64,000 nt of DNA from Spinellus fusiger. Lineage: Eukaryota > Mucoromycota > Mucoromycetes > Mucorales > Phycomycetaceae. Position numbers and translations under genes: made by a program. The notes under the pieces are model-generated. The model was not told the DNA's origin, made no database searches, and saw only the letters and a list, made by a program, of their open reading frames with translations. The stretch spans positions 558,001-622,000 of the forward strand of contig JALLLS010000006.1 of the NCBI GenBank assembly GCA_025094145.1, in the 5' to 3' direction. Positions 10,857-21,919 of this stretch are shown piece after piece. Positions within the stretch are counted from its first letter, which is position 1. Every line of letters starts with the position of its first letter.

Positions 10857-12199
10857 CAGCCACGCACAATTGAATTTAATACTTGCCTAAACTTTAATAA
10901 AAAAACTTTTTTTTTTGCATAAAACTCTTATTCTTTCCAAATCTTATTAAACCAACATAACATGTCAGATAGATATTCAGAAACTCACACTCGCGGAGAA
11001 TAGGATAAAGCAGAAGATAAAAAGCTATGGTGCATTTATTAACTGTTTAAGGCTGGATTAAAATTGACTATCATCGCAAACGTAGTTGAGATGAAAAAGC
11101 TCACAGTTCAATATATTATCAGAAACATCAAAGAACGTGGGTCACCATTGCGTTTAAAGAGTCATGGAAAACCTAAGAAAGCCAGTGAGAGGGACCTCAG
11201 ACACCTGGAAAAGGTCATTAGAGAGGACCCATTTGCCTCATATAATCAGCTGAAATTGGAAATGTTGAAGATTCAGGTTGATGTATGTAGAAACACCATT
11301 ATCAGTTACTGTAAGCAGTTAGGGTTTGGATCTTTTTCTCCAGCTCACAAGCCAGCCTTCACTGCAAAACACAAAGAGAAACGGCTTTGTTGGGCTAAAT
11401 AACATGTCAATTGGACGAACAACCAGTGGAGAGTGGTTATTTAGTCTGATGAGTCCAGGTACACCGTGAAAGGGAACGATGGAAGTGCCCGTGTCATCAT
11501 AAAAGTTGGAGAAAGGTATGATCCTAATCCTATTGTTCCAACAACAAAGTTTGGTGGCGGAGGGGTCATGCTTTGGAGCTGTTTTTGGGCGGGTGGATTT
11601 GGCCCACTAGTCTTTGTTGATAGTACTGTAAACCAAGATGAATATATCAAAATTTTGGCTGGTGAGTTCCATCTTTGGTTCATGGAATTGCATCAAAAAG
11701 AAGATAGGGAGTTTCTGTTACAATAAGATGGTGCTAGTTGTCATACTGGGGTCTATGCCAGATGGTGGAAAGAGACGCATCAAATTAGGGGCTTTGAGTA
11801 CTGGCCCGCACAAAGTCCTGACTTAAACCCAATTGAAGACGTCTGGTGGGCCTTGGAAAGACGAATTGAAGAAAGAAGGGTATATATTACCAATTTTGAA
11901 AGTTTGAAGGCTCTACTTGCAGAGGAGTGGAAGAGGGTTGGTGTTGAACTTGCACAACGATTAGTTCTGAGTATGACAGATAGATGCCAGGCTGTAATTG
12001 ATGCCAAAGGAGGTCATACAAAATATTAATTATATTATTATTATTTTATTTTCTATAATTAAAGAGGTTGAGCTTTATTGTGTGAAAGTTTGAAGCTTCT
12101 AGATCAAATGTGGAGTGTTTGATCTAATGTTGAACATATCCTAAATATTTCGTCTTGATATTAATTCTCAAAAGTATTAAATTCAATTGGGTGTGACTG
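10857..12199 (+). mobile_element. Full-length but inactive Tc1/mariner element
   Basis: Inverted ends of about 28 bp (CAGCCACGCACAATTGAAT at the left; CAGTCACACCCAATTGAAT at the right, read inward) are flanked by TA dinucleotides (10855-10856, 12200-12201). Length is 1,343 bp. It carries one transposase gene with three stop codons. Confidence 0.85.
11064..12029 (+). pseudogene. Tc1 transposase with three in-frame stops
   Basis: One continuous frame without indels covers the HTH region, SERDLRHLEKVIREDPFASYN, and the catalytic domain: SDESRYTV (first Asp), DGASCHT (second Asp) and SPDLNPIEDVWW (Glu), with DD35E spacing. It ends in DRCQAVIDAKGGHTKY, the same ending as the deleted copies. Stops lie at 11400 (TAA), 11442 (TAG, just before SDES) and 11724 (TAA, just before DGAS). 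All catalytic residues survive. Each stop can be explained by a single C-to-T or G-to-A change (Gln CAA, Trp TGG). Confidence 0.88.
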
Positions 12200-12201
12200 T
12201 A

Positions 12202-12877
12202 TGATCCTGCTGGCGAGATCTTTGGCCCAGTTTGTTAATACTGCTGCAAGCCATTGATCGAGCCACGTCTACTCGAGACTTTAAGGTAGAGCCATCAGCT
12301 GGTAGCTTGCTCATTGAGACTGCTGATAGGTGTGTTGAGCGGGAACGCCAACGCCGCTATAGAGTGCAAAGACTCCTTCAGCAACAGACGCTGTATCCTC
12401 ACTTCTCTTCCGATCTCTCCTCTACTACCCATTCTTAACCTGTTTAGCAAAGACAGAAGCTGCTAGCATAGTTGCTACATATATTCTCAGGATTGTCCGA
12501 GTTGCTCTAAGTATCCCTCGTTGGATTTCGGATCACCACAGGATGATGGTTATCTTTTTGGTGTCCTGGTTTCCTTGCTGAATTTATGGCCTTTTGGGTG
12601 CTATTCTTAACTTAGCATTTACTGTCATTTCTACTCATTTTTCATTATTTTTCCCTCATTTGAGGTTTTGTATTTCTCTTGTCCGTCTGTTTCTCATTCA
12701 TTTGCATTTATTTTTTCACTTTTTTATTTGAAGTGTTTATATGTTTATTCTTATTATTTTTTCCAAAAGTTCTCATAGGGTGGCTAACATGTCCAATGCG
12801 CGAATAGCAACCAACACCCAAAAATAAAAAAAATACTTTGAACTGTATGATCCTGCTGAACCTCAAGTCTACACAGG
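12202..12877. other. Repeat-rich intergenic stretch
   Basis: No clear gene. A GTATGATCCTGCTG motif occurs at both ends (about 12,199 and 12,845). Positions 12,762-12,853 resemble 29,160-29,262 (TCTCATAGGGTGGCTAA to ACTTTGAACTGTA), so part of it is a dispersed repeat. Confidence 0.45.
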
Positions 12878-13080
12878 TACAGCTACACAAAATTAGAAAG
12901 GGTACGATTTCTCTTTTTTGAAATCCTGAGAAAGAACATGCTTTATGCATGAATAGGCTACGGCCTCAAAACACATACTAATGACTTCAAATTCAACACA
13001 AAGTTAGTTTAACATATTGTTTATAGTAATGTATATAAAGAAAGTTTTTATTTAATATTTTGTTGGGCCACCTTTGGTAT

Positions 13081-13300
13081 TGTTCAAAAGCCCAAATAAA
13101 CAAGAGGTGTGTTAAGTAGGTAAAAAGTATATTTCTCATAGACTTAATTCTTCAAAATCCAAAGACTACTTATACACTTCTTCTTCTAAGGTATGTCTGA
13201 TACAAGACTAATTTTCAATAGCATTCTCTATAAAAAATGCACGGACAATAATCCTCCCTTCTCTAGCTTCTAGGGACAGAATCTTTCCTTATTTGTAACA
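13081..13300 (-). repeat. Solo LTR, family C (left arm)
   Basis: 220 bp beginning TGTTCAAAAGCCC and ending TTATTTGTAACA, flanked by the 4-bp duplication GTAT (13077-13080 and 13301-13304). It is inserted in the Tc1 derivative: the uninterrupted sequence is seen in copy 1 near 553. It replaces the last residues of the Tc1 frame with VTNKERFCP. Confidence 0.88.
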
Positions 13301-13728
13301 GTATCAATAACTGCCTGGCAGCGATCCTTTATTGAGCCAACTAAACGTTCGATAAGATCAACGTGGATATCTCCCCAAGCTTCTTCTAAAGTTATCTTGA
13401 GCTCATCAATATTTTTGATACCGGCCCTCTTGTTATCGATAAGCTTATCAAGATAGCTCCAGAGATGTTCAATAAGTTCTAAATTTATGTAGTTATAGGA
13501 GGCAAATGGGTTGCCTCTTAGAATGGCCTCAAGTCGTCTGAGATCTCTCTCGTTTAGTTTTTTTGATGCACCAGAATTAGGTCTTGGTAGAGGTGTACTA
13601 GTAGTTTTGATTCTACTAATAATATTCTGGACAGTGGACTTGCTAATGCCAACAACCTTTGAAATGCTACCCATAGAGTATTTTTCTTTTTTTAAACCAA
13701 TAAACACCCTATTACTCTTTTTCTTCAA
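13270..13728 (-). pseudogene. Tc1 transposase deletion product, 152-residue open frame (left arm)
   Basis: An intact frame: HTH (YSMGSISKVVGISKSTVQNI), linker (KKLNERDLRRLEAILRGNP), then the junction straight to ELIEHLWSYLDKL and the C-terminal SIKDRCQAVIDT. The DDE core is missing as in copy 1, with the same junction. The HTH is complete here, so the product could still bind Tc1 ends, perhaps as a repressor (inference). The last nine residues come from the LTR insertion. Confidence 0.8.
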
Positions 13729-13883
13729 GCTTATTATAAACTATAGAGTTTTTAGTTGAGGATTCTGCGTTTGACATTTGAGATTGTTTAATAGAATGTG
13801 ATTCTGTGGTAAAAAGAAGAAGAATCATGTTTAAAAATGTATAAATTAGGGGGTCGTATACTTTCTAATTTTGTGTGACTGTA

Positions 13884-14626
13884 TGCTATTTTACTTGCTT
13901 GTTATAAAGATACATTCAACATACACTAGAAACCTCAAACTTATATGAAGCATAGATAAGATCAACACAATCATAGATACAAATGTATTAGACAAAGAGT
14001 CTTGGTGTTTGATACTGGTACTGTCTTTTTGGTGAACATAGCCTATTTCCGGATTCATCCCAGAAATACATCTCTCCAATATCTGAAAAAAATCTCAAAC
14101 TACCTCTCAAGATACTTTTTTCTCATCTCACTCAATGAGAATAGTCTTGTGCTCAGTAGTTTTGAATAAGACAGACAAAGTGTGTAGAAAATGAATAATA
14201 AAAAGATTGGAAAATCAAAGATTTTTAGGCATATCTTTTACTCACAGGTATATCTATAAAGTTGTAGCAATATCAAAGTGAGGTTACAAATTGGTTAATT
14301 AACTTTTGGAAAATAGCATAGTTGCTTATTTGCCATTGCTTATGGTTTGCATGATCGATCAGACCTCACTGATGTGTAACTAATCAGAGAATCATGAATG
14401 TCATACAAAAGATAAAATATAGTGTTTAAGATGGGTGAAACTGTTGAAGTAGTTATAATATTGGCATAAATAGAGTCCCATGGAATAAATGAGTAGATGG
14501 CGAACTATTTCTATTTTTCAAAATAAATAAATAAAAATAAAGGCATTTCTATCAGTCCAAGATGTTCATAATAAAATATTCATGGAATAACACAAGATTT
14601 ATAATAGTTGTTCTTTAGATGATTGT
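13884..14626. other. Unassigned stretch of the left arm
   Basis: AT-rich. A 62-residue minus-strand frame near 13,891-14,079 has no recognisable family. The mirror copy is at about 42,686-43,428. Confidence 0.4.
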
Positions 14627-15540
14627 CTACATCCTCATTATAAAGATAATGTTCAGTACTTTTTTAGCAAGGCATTTATTCTTCATCACAGTGGAGCACC
14701 TCCTTGGCATGCTATCCACTAAATTTTCCATAAACTCATTTGGAATCTTCTTCCATTCACTATGCAAGCATCGTTCAAGCTGTTTTGCATTGGTTATTTT
14801 TGCATTGGTTATGCTTGTTCGACGCGGCTCAATCTTTCTTTCTTTATTTTCAACATAGGCCCAGACATGCTCATCTTGGTTAAGATCTGGGCTTTGTGTA
14901 AGCCAAGAATCGAAACTTCTGATCATACATCTCTCTTGTTTGTACCATCTACTATATGCTTCTGTGTGGCAAAGAGCACCTCCTTGAAAGAGCATGGTCT
15001 CCTTGAGGTCCTCTTGCAATTTTTGGAACCAGGGAAAAAAGTATTTGGCAAGTACATTGACATACTTGTCTTGATCAACTGATCTCTATGAGTATAAGAG
15101 TTCCTACACCTCCGCGCCAAAAGCAGCCCCAGACCATAACCTAGTCCTTGATATACTTGTATGTTTATTGTGTATGACGCTCCTCATACCTTTCGCCTTT
15201 CTTCCTGATTATTCTAGTCTCATTATCATTATCCACAACTGTAAAACAAGGTTCATCAGACCAAACGACGTTACTCCATCTCCACTGGCCAATCAAAAGT
15301 GTCATGCTAGGTTGTCTTAATAGTGAGCATTAAAAGAAACTCAGTTCATTCATGTGTTTTTTAAATGTGCTACGGCAAATATCCACGCTTGCATCATTCA
15401 TATTTTTCAAATATGCAATTGTTTGCATAGGGTTTCTGCGAATAGACAAAACGATAGCCAGTTTTGAAGTAGATGAAACCTTTTCAGGTCTTTCTGTACG
15501 CATTTTGAGTCAATTTGTGCCTTTAACTTTTATACAATAG
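14627..15540 (-). pseudogene. Degraded Tc1-type transposase (left arm)
   Basis: On the minus strand an HTH-like start (MRTERPEKVSSTSKLAIVL, about 15,502) is followed, in several broken frames, by NVVWSDEPCFTV (first Asp), MVWGCFWRGGVGTL, MLFQGGALCHTEAYSRWY (second Asp replaced by Gly) and SPDLNQDEHVWAYVENKE (Glu kept). Multiple frameshifts and the lost Asp make it inactive. It belongs to a different Tc1 family from the elements at 10,857 and 12,880. Confidence 0.8.
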
Positions 15541-15776
15541 GACACTCTTGCTCGACGTGCTCTTTCGGAGGTCAATATCGTCAACAATCTCTTGATAAGC
15601 AGTATGTCTTTTCCAATGTCCTATGATTTGACCTCTAATAAACATATCATGCTCTTGGCTGAGAGTTGGCTGATTTCAATTGCCTCAAGTCATTTTTAAT
15701 AAGTTACTAGTAGCCACTTGGCCCACTTCGGGCCGTGACTGCCATCCCTTTGGGTGTGTACATCAAGCCAATGTTT

Positions 15777-15828
15777 ATCAGAACTGTGTATTAGAACTGT
15801 GTATCAGAACTGTGTATTAGAACTGTGT
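15777..15828 (+). repeat. Four tandem 13-bp units (left arm)
   Basis: The unit ATYAGAACTGTGT is repeated four times, alternating C and T at position 3. Mirror copy at 41,484-41,535. Confidence 0.85.
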
Positions 15829-16594
15829 TGACATCTAATTTGGGATCCAGACTCCGAAGTAGCATTGTAGGGGACCCTATTTTTGGTCTCAGGTGGTGAT
15901 GAGAGAGTCCGCCTGGGTTGTTGTCTTTGGCTTCAACCAAAGGAAGTCCGGACAGTTGAAAGAGTAAACAAAGTCTGATCTTTATTTACTCTTTTGCACT
16001 TGTTTTATAATTTTCTGATTGATAATATCTAATAATTATAATAAAAAAGCCCTCTCTTGCTAAAGTATTATCTCTTAGATACATACCTTGTTAACTAACT
16101 CTTCTTCTATTGTGTGGTCCCTTTTAAGTAGTCTGTGTTTCTATTGACGGGGATGATGGATATCTCTATCTATGGCAAGTGATTGTCCGCTTAGGTTTAT
16201 GCTGTTGAGATACTCTGCTGGAAGATCCATGGCATCTAATTTATCTGTGAGTGCTTTATCACTACTGTGAAAACTAAAGCCTTCTCCAAAAGGAATTTTT
16301 CCATAATGTAATCATTGATCTGAGGTACTATTGCTACTGATAACCCACAACAATAAATATAGAAGTATTTGTACTTTAAATAACTCACACACTATTTATA
16401 AGATTAGATGGTCAATTTTCCATATATCTTTATAGTATCAGATCATTCAAGTAACCTAAAGATATAACAAAAGCAGTTGAGATACATCAAGAAAATTCAG
16501 ATACAACAGCTCTACTTCAGACATACTAATTATGTTTTATTAACAAACTCTTTATTATCCAATATTTAATTCAATAATCTGTATCATCAGATAT
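15829..16594. other. Unassigned stretch of the left arm, possible LTR-like or Helitron sequence
   Basis: A TGTTGACATC start near 15,825 and a TATA-poor, moderately GC-rich segment to about 16,000 look LTR-like, but I could not find a matching end. The remainder borders the Helitron helicase and may be its decayed 3' part. Confidence 0.3.
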
Positions 16595-17790
16595 TTAAAT
16601 GCATTTGGTAGATATATGACATGGATTAAGAATAACAATAATGCTTCTCTGTATAACATCAGAGTGTTTTGGTGTAAGTATAGCTTTTGTAGTTACTTGG
16701 TCTCTTGTGTATGATGGCAGTGTGTCATTTTCAGGATGTAACATGCCACCATGGATTGTATCTGTTAAATTATTCATGTCATGGTGTGTTAGCATCATAT
16801 CATCAGGAACTCTGATCAATTCTGAGTTTCCTACTGTCTGAACGCTTCTATTGCCAACATCAAGGAGGTGTTTTGAGAACTGCTGTAAGGTGTTTGCAAG
16901 TATACTGTTTTCGGGTGATATGGCTTGCTCAATATGTGTATTCACAACTAACTTAAATATTTTTATGAAGTTCCAAGTGGAAGATCGGTTTATACACTGA
17001 TCAACTCTATCCATCATACTTCCTTTGTGCACTACTGGAAGCACTTGGCAGATATCACCACCAAATAAAGTAACTTTGTCACCAAAAGGTACGAATCCTA
17101 ATGTAGGCTGTTGAACTTTCATGATATCTCTGAAAGATCTATTCACTGCATCAAATACACTACGACTTAGCATAAATGCTTTATTCCAGACTATTGATTT
17201 TGTAACTGTTTTTTTACAGACTGCTAACTGTTAGTCTCTCGTTTTTAGTGTATAAGATCCAAGGCAACAACATCTTGTATACTGCTTAGTATGTCTCTTC
17301 TCAGTGTGTCTTGTTTATGCCATATATAGTTTAGGTAACCTTGCTCAACGTTAGCATATACTCTATACTGATAAAAGAGCTTTCCAAATAAATGCAAGTG
17401 GTTGGAGTAATTTCTGTACATCAATCTGAAGTAGTAGTGTTTTATTGTGCTGATCTTAACATTTTGGCCATTGACTGAACAAATATTTATATTTCAACCT
17501 AACTATCCTATAGGAGAAAGAAGTACATAGCTCATAGGATTGTATAACTGATTTGTCTCACTTATTCTTTATAGTAAGCTACCATTTATTAGTCTTATCA
17601 CAATGTCTCTACTCTCTGTTTGGTATCTATCATTATTTGGACAGTTATAATAGCTTTTGTGTAAATAGCCATACCCACAACAGCTTGTACATCAAATACT
17701 CGGGTTTGCTGTCTCAGCTTCTTGTATATCAGTGTCAATTTTTTCAATGTCAACCTCTATTTGCTTGTTCTGTTGGTTTATAGAATTAAG
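16595..17790 (-). pseudogene. Helitron Rep/helicase remnant (left arm)
   Basis: Read on the minus strand, about 17,790-17,230 encodes in broken frames RDIVIRLINGSLL, YFRLMYRNYSNHLHLFGKL and YANVEQGYLNYIWHKQDTLRR, typical of the Helitron-like N-terminal domain. Positions 17,173-16,595 give an open 192-residue frame with LSRSVFDAVNRSFRDIM, PFGDKVTLFGGDICQVLPVV and a partner-strand region, matching PIF1-type helicase motifs of Helitrons. The GGDICQVLPVV stretch corresponds to the GGDFRQVLPVV motif. The Walker A/B part and the rest of the helicase are missing. Mirror copy at 39,522-40,717; a further fragment of the same family at 60,790-61,210. Confidence 0.85.
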
Positions 17791-18273
17791 AAGACAAATA
17801 CAATGAGTTCTTCGAGAATATCCAGGCTGTTAGCAGTTTGAGCAGTATATAGTATGGTTTGGCATTAAAGTAACTTTAAAAAGAAGGGAAAAAGAAAGAG
17901 TACTAATATAGTTTCATATTTCTTCCTTGTTTGCTCACTCACTCAAGAAATACTGATATGTCCGGCAAAAAGAATGTGTCCGACAAAAAGACGTGACTGT
18001 TTTTTACAAATTGCTAACTGCTAAGGAGCTTAATTTTTTAATATAAGACTTTTTTTTTAAAAATATATAAGATAAAAGAAAAGAAAAAAACACTTTTATT
18101 TTTGAAAAAAAAAAAACTTTCTGTCCACCCACTTATTGCATGAGACTGTATATCTCTTAAGATGTATAGAAATTGAGTAAACATCCAAGACACATAAAAA
18201 GGCAAACAAACAAACAAACAAAAAGATGTAACGAAGAAGAGATAGTTTTTTTTTATTTACCAAATCAGAAAGA
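17791..18273. other. AT-rich spacer in the left arm
   Basis: Contains homopolymer runs (A12 near 18,106) and no recognised gene. Confidence 0.4.
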
Positions 18274-18665
18274 TGTGATATAGCTTCGGCTATAGTATGG
18301 ATAGTCGACGTTTTGCCATGCATGCACGGTGTTGGAGATGCATAGGATAAAACTAGCTCTAGATAACAACACAAAGAAACAGTGTATAAAAACCACATTT
18401 ATTTGAACATATAATAAAGAATCAACCTTTTTGTTAACGTTAAGTATTGTTGGAACAATTGAGAGAAGCAAGGATTGCTTAGAATAGTTGCCTAGTTACC
18501 AGTTGTGTTCAAATCGTGTGTTGTGTCCCCGCTCCCGTACCCCTTGAATTCCCTTTTGCCAGACTTTGTGTCAACACTCTATTTCGTCGTCCCTGCTAGA
18601 GACCGAACTACTACCAATTCATCTCTCTAGTAGTCCTGTTGATAACCATAGTACCCTTTATTACA
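18274..18665 (-). repeat. Solo LTR, family B (left arm)
   Basis: 392 bp beginning TGTGATATAGC and ending CCCTTTATTACA, flanked by AAGA (18270-18273 and 18666-18669). It holds TATAAAAACC and AATAAAG signals in LTR-like order. Other copies: 28,758-29,151, 35,111-35,504 and the mirror 38,647-39,038. Orientation is not certain. Confidence 0.88.
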
Positions 18666-19055
18666 AAGATAAAGAATGTGACAGATTAAAATATTAGCCA
18701 TTTGTACCAACCAACAGAACAGAGATAAGAAAATAAATTACAGGGTATGATCCGGTCAGTACACATATATTTTTATATATCTATTTCTGATCATATGCTA
18801 AAAAGATGATGTTTATCTTAATATAGAAAAAGACACTACTTTTTAAATACTTCTGAGATTAATGTCTAAGAATTCATCAATGGTAAACACATATTATTGT
18901 GTCAATTGAGATTAAGTATACCACCACAGATGTCATACAAAATATTCATTGTAGTACATAGCATGAAGAAAGTCAATACATCAATAATGATGAAAATTAT
19001 AAATAAGAATAAAACAAGAATTTTTTATTTTATTTTATTTTACTCTTTGTCATTT

Positions 19056-21138
19056 ATGAATTCTAATTCTTTCTCTTTTCTTGGCAGTCCATCTTATATG
19101 ATTGATCTCTTAAAAGAGAGCCCCCTTCAAACTGCATGTGTTGTGGCTGTTGGTACAGCTCTGTATGCACTCTATTCCAGTTCTAAAGACAAAGAGACTG
19201 ATGATTTTGACAAAATACCTACACCTAAAGGAAAATACCCATGTCTTGGTAAGACATTAATTAAAACTAATAAGTTATTAAAGCTGCTATTGCCTAGGCC
19301 ATTTACCACTTCTTGGTAAAAACATGTTTTTACAGATGCATAAATGGCATAAAGAATTAGGTAATAAGATCCACAACTTTTATTATAATGGCATCAATAT
19401 GTATTTTTAACTCACACCTCTGTAGGGCCCATCCTTCACATCAAGATGGGTGTTCAAGATTTTATTTTTATTTCTGATCCTATCATTGCTCATGAGGTGT
19501 TTAATGTTAATGGAAGTATTACTACCTCACGACCACCCAACAAATTCATGGATGGTCTCTTTACTATGAATGGAAGGTAATAAAAGGTTATAATACTATA
19601 AATCTTTGGTAATTCAGCTACACATTATAAACACTTAGAGGAATGACCTTTCCTAGAAATAAAAATAAAATGAGAGAATCAAGGCTTGCTGGTATGACAA
19701 CAGAAATATAAACCAATATACGGATAAATTATTGTATTAATTTATTGTTATAGTAAATAGTTTCCTGGTACCTAAAGCTGTGGATCAAATGGGCGATATG
19801 ATTCAGGTCGAGACAAACTATCTTATCGACCAATTGATTAAAAATGGAAACACTAATGAAGGAGTATATCCATTTGATGACATAGCTTTCCGGTCTCTTA
19901 ATGTCATATTAAGAGTTTGTCTTGGTACTCATATGGATTCAAAAGAGGATCCAACTTTTAAGAATATACTAGACATCATGCAACTGATCATGATATACGG
20001 AAGCGTAGATGAAAATATTGAAGCCTATATTCCAGCCCTCAGCTTTATCAGTTATATTCAAAGCAAAGACAAAGCAAAACGCAACTTCATTGACAATTTG
20101 CGTAACCCTACCTATAAAAAGATGATAAATCAAGCTCTTGAAAAAGATGTAGACTGTATAGTCAAGAGAATGAAAGAATCAAAAGATATTATGTATGATG
20201 AAGACAATATATTGGTCATTTTTAGTAAGTTAAGGCCTTATCTTTTTAAAAGCTTGGAAAAAAGACTTACCCTTCTCCTTCTGATTCAAGCTGAAATAAT
20301 TAATGGTGGAACAGATAGTGTTTCTGTAACACTTTTACGGGCTTTTGCATTCTTATCTCATCATCCAGAAATTCAGAGAAAGATATGTGATGAGATTGAT
20401 GCCTTTATCACCAAGTATAAACGACTGCCAATGTTTACTGAACGTGAAAATTTTCCTTACATAATTTCTGTTCAAAGAGAGATCATACGTCTTTACCCTG
20501 TTACACCCTATGGACTTCCTCATATGGCTGAGGAAGATTGTAAGTAAAAGAAAAATGTTCATTATTCTAGGAAGAAACTAAGCTATACATTTAGTTGTAG
20601 TAAACAATTACTTGATTAAGAAAGGAACAAATTTGCTCAGTAATATGTTCAGCATGCACAGAAATCCTAATGTCTATCCTGATCCTGAAAAATTCATTCC
20701 TGAACGCTTCATAAACAACACGTCTACATTACATGCATCTGCCAATGGAAAACCAACAGAAAGAGACCAGTTTAACTTTGGATGGGGAAGGTAATTAACT
20801 GATTACTATAATTGTTTGCTAGTTATTAATATAATAATCTATGTGTTTTTAGACACATCTGTCCTGGAATCTACTTGGTAAGCTGTTTGAGAAGACTTAT
20901 AGTGTGAATACACCTTTCAGTATATTAACAAAAAATATTGGGGTTGTTTTTCAATAGGCTGAAACAGAGATGTTTTTTGCATATACTACTCTTTGGGCAC
21001 GCTGCACTGTTGAACCAGCCCTCGACTAATGGCAACCCTGTGTATGCTGATATTGAGAGCTTTGTTGATGGTGGAGTAGTTATTATGCCTAAACCTTACA
21101 AAGTATGCTTTGTTGAACGCCCAGACAGACTTATTTAA
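19056..21138 (+). pseudogene. Cytochrome P450 with a C-terminal frameshift (left arm copy)
   Basis: Nine exons joined by GT-AG introns: (19056 or 19098)-19248, 19298-19360, 19426-19576, 19639-19691, 19754-20224, 20291-20539, 20595-20790, a 25-nt exon 20853-20877, and 20958 on. Phases close through all eight introns. N-terminal membrane anchor (ACVVAVGTALYALYS); I-helix IINGGTDSVS; ExxR as QREIIRL; PERF motif; heme loop FGWGRHICPG with the Cys in the 25-nt exon. After EPALD the frame hits TAA (21027). The missing tail NGNPVYADIESF to VERPDRLI continues in another frame to 21138, so 1 nt is extra or 2 nt are lost. The truncated product would be about 476 residues. The start at 19098 is preferred because TTTCTTGGCAG before it looks like an acceptor. 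Substrate unknown. Confidence 0.88.
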
Positions 21139-21423
21139 CTTTATTTATTCTATCTTTATGCAATAAACTTTGATATTTCCATATGCTCCTAGTGATATAT
21201 TCAAATATTTTTCATGAGATTCTTAAATCAATCAATCAATCAATCAATCAGGTGTATTCCCACTTGATTAATAAAATTATAAGACTATAATTTAATATTA
21301 AGTAGACTCTTTTTATTTCTAACAGGTATTAACTGTAATAGTTCATAATCTCAGGTAAACATTATCCCAGCCGGCATAATGTAGATTGATGATTAATTAT
21401 TACTGTAGAGTGCCTAATTGTAC

Positions 21424-21915
21424 TGTAGTGATAGGCAGAAATGTCTATCTGTTAGCTCGGAAGGTGATGAGACGTTGACAAGTTCGAAATGAAATAACTA
21501 GACACATAGGACTAGCATTCCACTGTAAATAATGTGAATATAAGCCATAGGACAGACATCTCAAATAGATAACCATCTTCCTTTGTATTTCCTGAATCAT
21601 ATTGTAAAGGCTAATCTCGCTCTAAATATTGAAACGGATAGTACTTTTTATTCTTTTTTTATATATATACTCTCTTTATTATCACTATCTCCTTTCCGTT
21701 CCCTGTAACACCGTAGATTACATACTCTTTTTGATCTTCTGTCACTATTGTTGGTGAACACTCTTTCGTCTCCGGTATCACTCTTTCTGCTAATTCAAAA
21801 AGACTACTCCGTTAAGTACATCCCCTAATTCCCTATTTTGTGTAAGATACTTGTGTTGGTAGTCTTTCTCTCGAGTTCTATACCCCACTTAGATCAACCA
21901 CTGCCTTTAATTATA
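21424..21915 (+). repeat. Solo LTR-like repeat, family A, copy 2
   Basis: 492 bp from TGTAGTGATAGGC to CCTTTAATTATA, flanked by the 4-bp duplication GTAC (21420-21423 and 21916-21919). The inverted-repeat homology ends at 21,502, inside this LTR. Confidence 0.85.
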
Positions 21916-21919
21916 GTAC

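Larger units (their letters stand above)
12880..13881 (-). mobile_element. Non-autonomous Tc1 element (internally deleted), copy 2, with an LTR inserted
   Basis: Termini begin CAGCTACAC (outer) and CAGTCACAC (inner) and are flanked by TA at 12878-12879 and 13882-13883. Length is 1,002 bp, of which 224 bp is the LTR at 13,081-13,300 plus its target duplication. The outer terminus differs from its mirror copy at four of about 13 bases although the rest is identical. Confidence 0.85.
12892..21502 (+). repeat. Left arm of a large near-perfect inverted repeat
   Basis: Reverse-complement match to 35,813-44,420. Coordinates of matching features add up to 57,312 up to about 18,900, 57,313 up to about 21,300 and 57,315 beyond. 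This reveals a 1-bp indel in a T-rich run near 19,030 and a 2-bp CT indel near 21,310. All reading frames compared are identical, including the (AATC)6 microsatellite near 21,230. Homology stops at 12,892 inside a Tc1 terminus and drops sharply at 21,503 inside an LTR. Confidence 0.95.
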
